Origin: an uncultured Bacilli bacterium
GTDB taxonomy: Bacteria; Bacillota_I; Bacilli_A; RF39; UBA660
Direction of reading: 5' to 3'
Length of the DNA: 22,132 bases
Assembly: GCA_934155185.1 (NCBI GenBank)
Contig: CAKPGT010000015.1
Coordinates: forward strand, 1-22,132
A model generated the notes under the pieces. The model saw only the letters and a list, made by a program, of their open reading frames with translations, was not told the DNA's origin and made no database searches. Positions 13,978 through 22,108 of the stretch are shown here, piece by piece; the stretch's first letter is position 1, and the number at the start of each line of letters is the position of its first letter. The position numbers and the translations under genes are program-made.

Positions 13978-14121
13978 ATGAAACTATTAAAAGATTATAA
14001 GGGAGTTGCAATTATTTATATTATTATTACATTATTTAACGTTATATGGATTGTAAATTATGAAAAACCAGGCGAACAAAAACGTGCATCAAAAGAAAGA
14101 AATATAGTTATGAATGCTTAA
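13978..14121 (+). CDS. 47-residue SOS membrane protein, YneA-positional analogue
   Basis: A tiny protein with a basic N-terminus (MKLLKDYKG), one transmembrane helix (about residues 9-27, VAIIYIIITLFNVIWIV) and a charged outer tail (NYEKPGEQKRASKERNIVMNA). It occupies the place of yneA: divergent from lexA and upstream of tkt. YneA of Bacillus and SosA of Staphylococcus are SOS-induced membrane proteins that delay cell division; both are longer, and YneA carries a LysM domain that is absent here. The start at 13978 follows GAAAGGAAG with suitable spacing; the ATG at 13972 is too close and upstream codons precede the promoter. The strong promoter with a LexA-box-like site between -35 and -10 argues for DNA-damage induction. 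The function as division inhibitor is inferred from position, topology and regulation. Confidence 0.72.
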   Translation: MKLLKDYKGVAIIYIIITLFNVIWIVNYEKPGEQKRASKERNIVMNA

Positions 14122-14128
14122 AATATAA

Positions 14129-14157
14129 TTGATAAATTCCTTAATATATTCTATAAT
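14129..14157 (+). promoter_or_regulatory. tkt promoter
   Basis: TTGATA (14129-14134), 17-base spacer, TATAAT (14152-14157). The -10 lies inside a perfect 9-bp inverted repeat (14148-14169, ATTCTATAA and TTATAGAAT) that ends just before the tkt ribosome site. Confidence 0.75.
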
Positions 14158-14183
14158 TACTTATAGAATGGAAGGGATTAAAT

Positions 14184-16136
14184 GTGAACAATGAAAAAAC
14201 TATAAATGCTATTAAGGCACTATCTATTGCCGAAATATCAAAGGCTCAAAGTGGACACCCTGGTATTGCTCTTGGCGCAGCTCCCATATTATACGTACTC
14301 TATAACAAGCATATGATGATAGATGTAACTGATGATAAGTGGATTAATCGTGATAGATTTGTAATGTCAGCTGGGCATGGGTCATCACTATTATATGCTA
14401 CGCTTTATATGTCGGGCTTTGATTTAACAATTAAAGACTTAAAAAGCTTTAGACAGATAGATTCAAGAACACCCGGTCACCCAGAATATGGAATAACTCC
14501 TGGTGTTGATGTATCAACTGGTCCACTTGGCCAAGGTATTGCAAATGCCGTTGGAATGGCTGCTTCTGAAAAGTATTTAAATGAAAAATTTAATGGATTA
14601 ATTGATTACAAAGTATACGTATTATGCGGTGAAGGCGATTTAATGGAGGGAATATCATATGAAGCATGTTCGCTTGCTGGAACACTTAAGTTAAATAACT
14701 TAATAGTTTTATATGATGCAAATAATGTTACCTTAGATGGTGAAGCAAAAAAAAGCTTTAACGAAAACATACTAAGACGCTTTGAAGCAATGGGATGGTA
14801 TACAGATACTGTTTTAGATGGCAATAATCAGTATTCGATTGATATGGCAATTGAAAGAGCAAAGAAAATAGCCGATAAACCATGCTTCATAAAAATTAAT
14901 ACAATAATAGGAAAAGATTCTCTTTTGCAAGGAACAAACAAAGTACATGGTTCTCCGCTTACTAAGGAAGATATAAAACAACTTAAGGACAAATTAAAAA
15001 TTGATTCAGATTTATTTTCAAACATAAGCTCTCTAAGAAAAGAAATGGCTAATTTTATTAGAGTTAGGGTTGCTCATGATAAGAAAAAATGGAGTATAAA
15101 ATATAATGCGTATGTAAATTCATGCGATGATGCAACAAAAAGATTCTTAGAATCTCTATCAGAAGATAAAAGATATGATGTAACAAGACTATTTAAAGAT
15201 ACATTATTTTCTGATGATGAACTAAGAAACATTAATGGTCAAGTAATGAATAAAATTGCTAATAATTATCCTTCATTTTTAGGGGGAAGTGCAGATTTAT
15301 TTTCAAGTACAAAGACTTACTTAAACAAGTTCGGTGATTTTTCAAGTAGTAATTATAGCGGTAAAAACATATGGTTTGGAGTTAGAGAACATGCCATGGG
15401 AGCGTTTATAAATGGTATGGCACTTTCTGGATTAAGACCTTTTTGCTCAACTTTTTTATCTTTTGCTGACTATCAAAAACCATCAATTAGAATGGCTAGT
15501 TTAATGAATCTTCCTGTTACGTATGTGTTTACACATGATTCGGTAATGGTAGGGGAAGATGGACCAACTCATGAGCCAGTAGAACAGCTTGCTATGTTAA
15601 GAAGTATACCAAACCACTATGTATATAGACCATGTGATGCAAATGAGATAATAGGTTCTTGGCAAACAATATTAAATAACGATAAGCCATCATCAATTGT
15701 ACTTTCGAGAAGTAAATGTAAGAATTTAGATAAAACGGATCCTTTAAGCGTTAAAAAGGGTGCATACATAATAAGAAAGGAAAAGAAGAAATTATTTGGA
15801 ATAATAATTGCAACTGGTTCGGAAGTTTCTCTAGCACTAGATATAGCAGAAAAATTATCTAGCAAAAACATGGAAATAAGAGTTGTTTCTATGCCATGTA
15901 TGCGTTTATTTGATGAACAACCACAAAGTTATAAAGATGAAATACTACCTATAGGTTACAAAACATTTGTAATAGAAAGAGCATCTAAGTTTGGATGGCA
16001 TAAATATGTATATAGTGATAAATACATAATGGGTTTAGATGAATTTGGATACTCTGGTAAACCTATAGATGTCTTAGAGAAACTAAAACTAGATGATGAA
16101 TCTATATACAAAAGAATAGAAAAATTATTAAAATAA
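14184..16136 (+). CDS. tkt: Transketolase
   Basis: A full-length thiamine-diphosphate transketolase, 650 residues, transferring two-carbon units between sugar phosphates in the non-oxidative pentose phosphate pathway. Visible motifs: SGHPGIALGAAPILYVLY (N-terminal), DVSTGPLGQGIANAVGMA, the ThDP/metal-binding GEGDLMEGISYEA followed by YDANNVTLDG, then GVREHAMGAFINGMALSG and THDSVMVGEDGPTHEPVEQL in the pyrimidine-binding domain, and a C-terminal domain with ATGSEVSLALDIAEKL. The start is GTG 14184, preceded by GGAAGGGA; the overlapping ATG at 14182 is followed at once by TGA. The gene has its own sigma-A promoter and a strong terminator, so it is probably constitutive and independent of the upstream SOS gene despite the conserved neighbourhood. 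Confidence 0.97.
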   Translation: MNNEKTINAIKALSIAEISKAQSGHPGIALGAAPILYVLYNKHMMIDVTDDKWINRDRFVMSAGHGSSLLYATLYMSGFDLTIKDLKSFRQIDSRTPGHPEYGITPGVDVSTGPLGQGIANAVGMAASEKYLNEKFNGLIDYKVYVLCGEGDLMEGISYEACSLAGTLKLNNLIVLYDANNVTLDGEAKKSFNENILRRFEAMGWYTDTVLDGNNQYSIDMAIERAKKIADKPCFIKINTIIGKDSLLQGTNKVHGSPLTKEDIKQLKDKLKIDSDLFSNISSLRKEMANFIRVRVAHDKKKWSIKYNAYVNSCDDATKRFLESLSEDKRYDVTRLFKDTLFSDDELRNINGQVMNKIANNYPSFLGGSADLFSSTKTYLNKFGDFSSSNYSGKNIWFGVREHAMGAFINGMALSGLRPFCSTFLSFADYQKPSIRMASLMNLPVTYVFTHDSVMVGEDGPTHEPVEQLAMLRSIPNHYVYRPCDANEIIGSWQTILNNDKPSSIVLSRSKCKNLDKTDPLSVKKGAYIIRKEKKKLFGIIIATGSEVSLALDIAEKLSSKNMEIRVVSMPCMRLFDEQPQSYKDEILPIGYKTFVIERASKFGWHKYVYSDKYIMGLDEFGYSGKPIDVLEKLKLDDESIYKRIEKLLK

Positions 16137-16151
16137 TAATGTATAACATGT

Positions 16152-16180
16152 TTCGACACCTTTTTTATAGACTATATATT
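16152..16180 (+). promoter_or_regulatory. sirA promoter with Spo0A-box-like -35
   Basis: TTCGACA (16152-16158) equals the Spo0A box (TGTCGAA on the other strand). Its TCGACA also serves as a five-of-six -35, followed by 16 bases and TATATT (16175-16180). Start would be near 16187. B. subtilis sirA is a known Spo0A target. Confidence 0.5.
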
Positions 16181-16202
16181 ATTCTATAAAAGAGGTGTTT
16201 TT
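16156..16202 (+). terminator. tkt terminator overlapping the sirA ribosome site
   Basis: 16156-16171 pairs with 16183-16198 (16 bp with one G-U pair, 11-base loop), followed by a T-run. The 3' arm contains GAGGTG (16192-16197), the ribosome site of sirA, so readthrough RNA would hide it. Confidence 0.85.
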
Positions 16203-16204
16203 CT

Positions 16205-16627
16205 ATGAGAGTATATTATTTATTTAAAATTAATGATTCCTTTTCTAAACTTTACTATAATAAAACTTATTATTTATATAAGATGCTAGAACAAATATCT
16301 AAATCAAGTCAAAATGATTTTATAATAGCATATAGACTATTTAGTCAAATGGCTACTGCTTATAATAAAGTAGAAATTAATAGCAATATATATAAAGCAT
16401 TTGAGTATAATGATAAATACATGAAGACATTAAACAAGCATATACTTAATGATGGTGTAGAAAAAACTAAATTAACCGTATATAATACATATATTAAAAT
16501 TAGGACTAATCAAAACTTAACTTCATTTTTTAAGGTTCTAAATAGAGAAAAGAATATCTTTGTATGTGATTTTAATAATAAAGATTATTTTTGGTTAAGT
16601 AAAGTATCATCAAAAAGCCTTGTATAA
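16205..16627 (+). CDS. sirA: SirA/YneE-like sporulation inhibitor of DnaA
   Basis: A 140-residue protein in the exact place of B. subtilis yneE (sirA), between tkt and yneF. SirA binds domain I of DnaA and stops new rounds of replication when a cell commits to sporulation. Similarity is weak overall but clear at both ends: an N-terminal RVYYLFKIND strand and the C-terminal VCDFNNKDYFWLS, matching the FNSKRYGWL-type ending of SirA; the length is also close (B. subtilis about 148). The ATG is preceded by GAGGTG at seven bases. Transcription seems to come from a promoter in the tkt terminator loop with a Spo0A-box-like element. Assignment rests on synteny plus these motifs. Confidence 0.75.
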   Translation: MRVYYLFKINDSFSKLYYNKTYYLYKMLEQISKSSQNDFIIAYRLFSQMATAYNKVEINSNIYKAFEYNDKYMKTLNKHILNDGVEKTKLTVYNTYIKIRTNQNLTSFFKVLNREKNIFVCDFNNKDYFWLSKVSSKSLV

Positions 16628-16673
16628 AATACATTTTAATAGTAAAATAAATATACGAAAGGAAGATGATTAT

Positions 16674-16883
16674 ATGTTAGCAAATATTTTATGGTGTTTG
16701 TTTGGACTTATAGTAGGTGCTATAGCTGGCTTTTTTGGAGCTCGTGCGTTTATGAAAAAATACCTAAAGAAAAATCCACCAATAAATGAAAAAATGATAA
16801 AAATTATGATGCAGCAGATGGGAAGGACTCCTAGTCAAAAGCAAATCAATCAAATGATGAAGGCAATGAATAAGGTACAATAG
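16674..16883 (+). CDS. yneF: YneF, UPF0154 membrane protein
   Basis: A 69-residue protein with one N-terminal transmembrane helix (LANILWCLFGLIVGAIAGFF) and a conserved basic/amphipathic tail (YLKKNPPINEKMIKIMMQQM, then GRTPSQKQINQMMKAMNK). This is the full UPF0154/YneF pattern, found almost universally in Bacilli and Mollicutes. Its role is unknown. The start at 16674 follows GAAAGGAAG; an upstream in-frame ATG at 16620 overlaps sirA and lacks a ribosome site. It lies 46 bases after sirA with no terminator between, so the two are probably co-transcribed, and it ends in its own terminator. Confidence 0.93.
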   Translation: MLANILWCLFGLIVGAIAGFFGARAFMKKYLKKNPPINEKMIKIMMQQMGRTPSQKQINQMMKAMNKVQ

Positions 16884-16908
16884 GTATTGTAATATTATCT
16901 ATAATTAT

Positions 16909-16943
16909 GCAAGACTGTTTACAAAATGGTTTTGCTTTTTTTA
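16909..16943 (+). terminator. Terminator after yneF
   Basis: GCAAGAC (16909-16915) pairs with GTTTTGC (16929-16935), 7 bp with one G-U pair, and is followed by seven T residues. Confidence 0.75.
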
Positions 16944-16974
16944 GTGTAAAATTTTTAAGATAGGCGAAAGTTGA

Positions 16975-17003
16975 TTGACAATAAAAGTATGTATTCGTAT
17001 AAT
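16975..17003 (+). promoter_or_regulatory. Consensus sigma-A promoter of the serpin gene
   Basis: TTGACA (16975-16980), exactly 17 bases, TATAAT (16998-17003): a perfect match at all twelve positions, with a leader of about 54 bases. Confidence 0.85.
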
Positions 17004-17063
17004 TAAGGTGTAAGGTAGAACTTATGATGGCAGTTAAAATAAAAGATGAAAAGGAATAAAAAA

Positions 17064-18659
17064 ATGGGTGTAATAAAAAATGATGTTGGTAGACCATCGA
17101 ACAAAACTATCAAAATAAGAAGAATATTAAAGGGAATGGCTATAGTGCCAGTAGTTGCTTTACTTTTTTTTGCATACTATAAAGTTAATGATAAAAAGAC
17201 AACTAATACAGTTATAGAACCCTCAAAAAAATTATCCAAATATAGAATGGAAAATAATTCTTTAAGTGATTTTGATTTATTTTTCTTGAAGGCTGAAAAT
17301 AATGATAAGAATAGCGTATATAGCCCGCTATCAATAAAACAGTCATTAGCTTTGATTAAAGAAGGGGCAAATGGACAAACTAAAACGCAAATAAGTGATG
17401 TAATTGGTGACTATAAATTTACAAAATATGAAAATAGCAAAAATATTAGTTTAAAAAACGTTATGTTTGTTAAAAATTCATATAAAAATAATATAAACCA
17501 AGATTATGCTAGTCTAGTAAAAGATAAATATAATTCTGATGTTATTTATGATGAATTTGCAAGTGCTAGTAATATTAATTCTTGGGTTAGTGATAATACA
17601 TTAAATTTAATTAATAATTTATTTAAAGATAGTGACTTAAATGGTAAAGATTTCGTAATAGCAAATGCCCTTGCAATTGACATGGATTGGGTAAACAAGA
17701 TACAAAAAGTAGAAGAAGATTATTTTGTAGATTATGCCCATGAAAATTTTCACGATTCTATAACACGACTTTCGGCTTTAGGCTTTTCAAAACTAAAATT
17801 TAATAATTCTTCTAAAAACTATAATTCTGTACAACTGGCTGCAGCAATTAATAGATATGATATTGTAAAGGAATTAGGAGAAGATAATATAAGAAAAACA
17901 GTTGGCGATAAATATGAAGAATGGTTAAATAGTGAAGATTCAAAGGATTGTATTCAGTATCAAAAAGATGACTATCCTTCAGATGTTAATAAGTATCTTG
18001 ATAAATATATAAAAGATTTGAATTCTAATTATGAAAAATTAGATAATTCAACTGATTTCTTAATGTATGATGATTCTAATGTGAAGGCATTTGCAAAAGA
18101 TTTAAAAGAATATAATGGTGTAACATTACAATATATTGGAATAATGCCAAAACAAGAAGCGTTAAATAACTACATAAAAGAATTGAATTCAAAAAAACTT
18201 AATGATGTAATTAGTTCTTTAAAAGAAATTAAGTTAGATAATTTTGAATCAGGCAAAATAACAAAAATTAATGCAAATATTCCTCTATTTGATTTTGATT
18301 ATGAATTAGATTTAAAAAATGATTTAAATAAAATTGGGATTACAAATATTTTTGATAGCAATAAGTCAGATTTATCAAAATTTACAAAAGCAAAAGGAGC
18401 ATATATAGATAGTGTAACACATAAAGCTAATATATCTTTTTCTAATGATGGTATTAAAGCTTCTGCAATTACTGCTTATGGTGGTTTAGGTGATGGTGGA
18501 GGTTGCTTTGATTATTTATATGATGTTCCTGTTAATGAAATTGATTTAACATTTGATAAGCCTTACATATTTATAATAATAAATAAGAATAGTGGTGAAG
18601 TATGGTTTGTTGGTTCTGTTTATGAACCTAGTTTATACACTGAAAGCTTTGGTTACTAA
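17064..18659 (+). CDS. Membrane-anchored serpin
   Basis: A serine-protease-inhibitor (serpin) family protein, 531 residues. Residues 1-23 are basic with a VGRPSNK motif; one transmembrane helix at about 24-41 anchors the protein, leaving the serpin outside. Serpin signatures: SVYSPLSIKQSLALIKEGANGQTKTQI, VIANALAIDMDWV, KAFAKDLKEYNGVTLQYIGIMP, the hinge NDGIKASAITAYG with small residues and Thr as in inhibitory serpins, then LTFDKPYIFIIINKNSGEVWFVGSVYEP. About 130 residues are inserted between the VIANALAI strand and the KAFAKDL segment, which explains the excess over the usual 370-400. The reactive loop is Gly-rich (YGGLGDGGGCFDY), so the P1 residue cannot be assigned safely. Start 17064 follows AAAAGGA; the ATG at 17046 has no ribosome site. 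Such serpins in gut bacteria are thought to block host or rival proteases. Confidence 0.88.
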   Translation: MGVIKNDVGRPSNKTIKIRRILKGMAIVPVVALLFFAYYKVNDKKTTNTVIEPSKKLSKYRMENNSLSDFDLFFLKAENNDKNSVYSPLSIKQSLALIKEGANGQTKTQISDVIGDYKFTKYENSKNISLKNVMFVKNSYKNNINQDYASLVKDKYNSDVIYDEFASASNINSWVSDNTLNLINNLFKDSDLNGKDFVIANALAIDMDWVNKIQKVEEDYFVDYAHENFHDSITRLSALGFSKLKFNNSSKNYNSVQLAAAINRYDIVKELGEDNIRKTVGDKYEEWLNSEDSKDCIQYQKDDYPSDVNKYLDKYIKDLNSNYEKLDNSTDFLMYDDSNVKAFAKDLKEYNGVTLQYIGIMPKQEALNNYIKELNSKKLNDVISSLKEIKLDNFESGKITKINANIPLFDFDYELDLKNDLNKIGITNIFDSNKSDLSKFTKAKGAYIDSVTHKANISFSNDGIKASAITAYGGLGDGGGCFDYLYDVPVNEIDLTFDKPYIFIIINKNSGEVWFVGSVYEPSLYTESFGY

Positions 18660-18691
18660 AGTACTATACAAGGCCTTATTAACCTAATATA

Positions 18692-18727
18692 GAATGAAGC
18701 CATGCGTTTTATAGCCTCATTCTTTTA
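18692..18727 (+). terminator. Terminator after the serpin gene
   Basis: GAATGAAGC (18692-18700) and GCCTCATTC (18714-18722) form a 9-bp stem with one A-C mismatch, followed by TTTT. Confidence 0.6.
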
Positions 18728-18765
18728 ATTTATATAAAAATTAAAAGTGAAACTAGTTTATGCTA

Positions 18766-18794
18766 TTGATATAATTTTTATTTTAGCTTAAAAT
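18766..18794 (+). promoter_or_regulatory. dnaB-dnaI promoter
   Basis: TTGATA (18766-18771), 17-base spacer, TAAAAT (18789-18794). The dnaB ribosome site AGGAGG (18804-18809) follows closely. Confidence 0.65.
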
Positions 18795-18818
18795 AGTATT
18801 CATAGGAGGTTTACTATT

Positions 18819-20117
18819 ATGAGAGAGATAAATATATTACCAGCGGACACTTTTATAGTAGTGAACCGAACTATACTAAGTGAAAATGATAGAAAAATTA
18901 TAAGTATGTTATACCAACCAATTATTGGAAGTATAGCTACCAGCTTGTATTATACATTATGGGCTGATTTAGATAAAACAGAGCTTTTAAGTGCAGAATA
19001 TACTCACCATCACTTAATGACAAGTTTAAGAATCAAGCTAGATTCTATTATAGTTGCAAGAAAAAAATTAGAAGCTACAGGTTTATTAAAGACATTTGCA
19101 AAAAAAGGTGATACTAATAGTTTCGTTTATGAGTTATTTTCTCCTATAAAGGCATCTGAGTTTTTTAATCATCCAATATTAAACATAGTTTTGTATAATA
19201 ATGTAGGGAAAAAAGAGTACGAGAAGCTTTTAGAATATTTTAAAGTGCCTAGAATAAATTTATCTGGTTATGAAGAACTTACTAGTAGTTTTGATGAGGT
19301 ATTTGAAAGTGTTCCACTTTCTTCTTACGATAACTTAAATGAAGATTTAAGAGTAAACAAAACAGGAGTTATAAAATTAGATCATTCATTTGACTTTGAT
19401 TTACTAATGTCATCGGTTCCAAGCGGTGTTATCACTAATAAGACATTTAGTAAGGAAGTAAAAGAATTAATAAATAATTTATCTTATGTTTATGACTTAG
19501 ATGCAATTGATATGAAAAGTTCTATATTAAATTCGATTAAAGAAAATGGACTTATAGATAAAACGATGCTTAGAAAAAATGTTAGAAATTATTATAAGTA
19601 TGAAAATGAAAATAAGCTTCCATCTTTAATATATAAGAGTCAGCCAGAGTATTTGAAAAATCCAGTTGGAGCAGAGGATAAGAGAGCAAAAATGATATAT
19701 GTTTTTGAAAATACTACGCCTTATAATTTTCTTAAGGGTAGAAGTAATGGAGCTAAACCTTCCGCTAGAGATTTAAGTCTTCTTGAGTCGCTTTTAAATG
19801 ATTTTAAACTTAATCCTGGAGTTGTTAATGTATTAATCGATTACGTATTAAAAATTAATAATAAGAAACTTACTAGAGCATTCTTAGAGACCATAGCATC
19901 ACAATGGAAAAGGTTAAATATAGAAACAGTAGAAGAAGCTATGAAAGCAGCAGAAAAAGAACATAAAAGAATGAAAAAAGAAAGTAATCAAGTATTTACT
20001 AAAAACGCTACTAATAAAGAAGTTTTGCCAGAATGGTTTAATCAAAATATTAAAAAAGAAAAGTTAAGTGATGAAGATGAAAAATCACTTAAAGATATGC
20101 TTAAAGAGTTTTCATAA
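18819..20117 (+). CDS. dnaB: DnaB, replication initiation and membrane attachment protein
   Basis: A 432-residue protein of the Gram-positive DnaB (DnaB_2/DnaD) family, not the replicative helicase. With DnaD and DnaI it loads the helicase onto the origin. The N-terminal half (YQPIIGSIATSLYYTLWADL, followed by LEATGLLKTF) is the winged-helix DDBH1-like region. The C-terminal region contains LLESLLNDFKLNPGVVNVLI, ending in ASQWKRLNIETVEEAMKAAE, the DDBH2 helical domain with its conserved W; the highly charged helix after it is typical. The length is close to B. subtilis DnaB (472). The ribosome site AGGAGG is strong. dnaI begins 13 bases downstream, the standard dnaB-dnaI operon, which supports the assignment. 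Confidence 0.93.
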   Translation: MREINILPADTFIVVNRTILSENDRKIISMLYQPIIGSIATSLYYTLWADLDKTELLSAEYTHHHLMTSLRIKLDSIIVARKKLEATGLLKTFAKKGDTNSFVYELFSPIKASEFFNHPILNIVLYNNVGKKEYEKLLEYFKVPRINLSGYEELTSSFDEVFESVPLSSYDNLNEDLRVNKTGVIKLDHSFDFDLLMSSVPSGVITNKTFSKEVKELINNLSYVYDLDAIDMKSSILNSIKENGLIDKTMLRKNVRNYYKYENENKLPSLIYKSQPEYLKNPVGAEDKRAKMIYVFENTTPYNFLKGRSNGAKPSARDLSLLESLLNDFKLNPGVVNVLIDYVLKINNKKLTRAFLETIASQWKRLNIETVEEAMKAAEKEHKRMKKESNQVFTKNATNKEVLPEWFNQNIKKEKLSDEDEKSLKDMLKEFS

Positions 20118-20130
20118 AGAGGTGATATAA

Positions 20131-21057
20131 TTGCAAAATATTAAAGAAAATATAAAACAAGTTAATGATTTAAATTATAAGTTAAAGGTAGCTTATAGTC
20201 AGGCCTTAAAGGATAACGATGTTAAAGCTCTTTGTGATAGTATAAATTTAAGTGATGATGAATTAATGAAATATACATCTTATTTTGAAGACTCTGCAAA
20301 AGAATTTAGAAATTGTAAGAATTGTAAAGGACTTATGGAATGCAAAAATAGTTTTACAGGTTACTGCTATTTACCAGTTTTAAATGATAAAAATCTTTCA
20401 TTTTCTTATGTAGCTTGTAAATATAAAAATGACTTTATTAAAGAAAATAAGTACTTAGATAATGTTCTTAGTTATGATATGCCAAAAGAAATTAGGGGAG
20501 CAAAGATAAAGGATATTTATGCTGATGACAAAAATAGAGTACCAGTTATAAAATGGATACTTAATTATATAAAAGAAGCAAAAAAAGGAAAATTTGGAAA
20601 AGGCTTATTTTTACATGGTAATTTTGGGTGTGGTAAGACATATCTTATATCTGCAATGTTTAATGAACTCGCAAAAGATAATATTAAAAGTGCAACCGTT
20701 TATTGGCCAGAATATTTAAGAAGTCTTAAAGATAGCTTTCAGTCTAGTAGCAATGATGAATTTAAAAATAAATTTAATGATATAAAGTACTCTAAATTAC
20801 TGCTTATAGATGATTTAGGAGCAGAGGGTGTAACAGCTTGGAGTAGGGATGAGATACTAGGTACTATACTTCAGTATAGAATGCAGGAAGGCTTACCAAC
20901 TTTTATTACCTCTAACTTAAATATGAAAGAATTAGAAGAACACTTAAGTATAACATCTTCTAATAGAACAGAAAGAGTTAAAGCAGTTAGAATTATAGAA
21001 AGAATAAAACAGTTAACTATCGATACAGAAATGATTAGTAAAAATAATAGAAAATAG
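20131..21057 (+). CDS. dnaI: DnaI, helicase loader ATPase
   Basis: The AAA+ ATPase that delivers the replicative helicase, 308 residues. The N-terminal helicase-binding domain (about 1-110) carries a Zn-binding Cys set C62-xx-C65-x5-C71-x7-C79. The C-terminal AAA+ domain has Walker A HGNFGCGKT (about 162-170), Walker B LLLIDDLGAE (about 223-232), and a sensor region ending FITSNLNMKELEEHL and SNRTERVKAVRIIERI. It starts at TTG 20131 with GAGGTGA just upstream; no ATG is better placed. It is co-transcribed with dnaB and followed by a strong bidirectional terminator. Confidence 0.96.
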   Translation: MQNIKENIKQVNDLNYKLKVAYSQALKDNDVKALCDSINLSDDELMKYTSYFEDSAKEFRNCKNCKGLMECKNSFTGYCYLPVLNDKNLSFSYVACKYKNDFIKENKYLDNVLSYDMPKEIRGAKIKDIYADDKNRVPVIKWILNYIKEAKKGKFGKGLFLHGNFGCGKTYLISAMFNELAKDNIKSATVYWPEYLRSLKDSFQSSSNDEFKNKFNDIKYSKLLLIDDLGAEGVTAWSRDEILGTILQYRMQEGLPTFITSNLNMKELEEHLSITSSNRTERVKAVRIIERIKQLTIDTEMISKNNRK

Positions 21058-21087
21058 AAGTCATCTTACCATTTGACTTCTATTTTA
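21051..21087. terminator. Bidirectional terminator between dnaI and the DUF2207-like gene
   Basis: 21051-21063 and 21074-21086 form a perfect 13-bp stem (core AGAAGTCA and TGACTTCT) with A-tract and T-tract at the ends, so it can serve both convergent genes. Confidence 0.85.
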
Positions 21088-21092
21088 CTTTC

Positions 21093-21986
21093 TTAAAAAA
21101 TATTCATATCTATATATGTGATATCATAATATTTTAGATTTATATCTAAAGCCTGTGCATAAAGTAGGTGCTTTTCCCATAATACATAATCCTCATTTCT
21201 TAGTTCACGTATTCTACTAAAATCTTTTAAAAACCTCTTATAAGAATTAACTATATATTTATAAGCAAAACCCTTTTTTGTTAACTTTAAGTTTAATATT
21301 CCTGTAAATTTGTTCATTACATATAATATTACATTAGGAAATGTAAGCAATACAAATCCATAAACTATTGAAGGATCTAAATCAAATCCAAACCTTAAAC
21401 TTTTATAAACATAAATACTTGCAAAAATTAAAAATGTAATAGAACTAAAGAAAAAGTAAAATTTTAAAAAACTTAAATCGTTATCGTCATAAGCTAATTT
21501 TTTATTTAAGATATCTTTTTTTACCATCTTGTTATAATCTGAATAATTAAAGCTGCTTTTATCTTTACTTGTTATGTAATCACATATATATTTTTCCGCA
21601 TAAGAAACCATATACATTTTATCTGTTTTGTTTATAATTGTTTTATTATCCTTTTGTTTAATTTCAATAATTCCATTTAATTTTAGTTGCATTAACATAA
21701 GATTGATATTTTTTCTTGCTAGAAAGTTTTTACCACTTAAAAATAATACATCACTAACATCTAGAATACTTGGAATATCTCTTACATAATTGAAATTTAA
21801 TTTTAATTCACTAAAGGCCTTTTTTCCTATTATTTTATTTCTTATTAAAACTATCAAAATAGATAACGCCATAAAAGTAAATGATATTATACAAGTTTTA
21901 AGCCCGCCAGTTGCTAACCCTATGATATAGTAAACTATAAATATTAAAAAATAATTAAACATGCTGTCCCTGAATTCATCAAACAT
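21093..21986 (-). CDS. DUF2207-like membrane protein
   Basis: A 297-residue membrane protein. Two helices lie at about residues 10-48, a cytoplasmic winged-helix-like part at 55-160 (LARKNINLMLMQLKLNGIIE), two more helices at about 175-225, and a C-terminal segment TKKGFAYKYIVNSYKRFLKD, continuing to VLWEKHLLYAQALDI. The last segment and its order match the C-terminal half of DUF2207 (YciQ-like) proteins, where a FLKDFS segment precedes VLWEKYLxYAxALG. The secreted N-terminal beta domain of full-length DUF2207 proteins is absent, so this is a short form or a relative. The ribosome site is GGTGA. It is convergent with dnaI and has its own promoter. Function unknown. Confidence 0.65.
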   Translation of the reverse strand: MFDEFRDSMFNYFLIFIVYYIIGLATGGLKTCIISFTFMALSILIVLIRNKIIGKKAFSELKLNFNYVRDIPSILDVSDVLFLSGKNFLARKNINLMLMQLKLNGIIEIKQKDNKTIINKTDKMYMVSYAEKYICDYITSKDKSSFNYSDYNKMVKKDILNKKLAYDDNDLSFLKFYFFFSSITFLIFASIYVYKSLRFGFDLDPSIVYGFVLLTFPNVILYVMNKFTGILNLKLTKKGFAYKYIVNSYKRFLKDFSRIRELRNEDYVLWEKHLLYAQALDINLKYYDITYIDMNIF

Positions 21987-22001
21987 ACTATCACCAAACT
22001 G

Positions 22002-22030
22002 ATTATATAAAAATTTTTCTATTTTTTCAA
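22002..22030 (-). promoter_or_regulatory. Promoter of the DUF2207-like gene
   Basis: On the minus strand TTGAAA (22025-22030), 17-base spacer, TATAAT (22002-22007), close to the start codon. Confidence 0.7.
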
Positions 22031-22108
22031 GAAATCATATGATCTAAAGATAAAATTGTGTGGTTGTAAATGATGTGAGACCAAATTTATAAAAAAATTT
22101 ATGCAATA

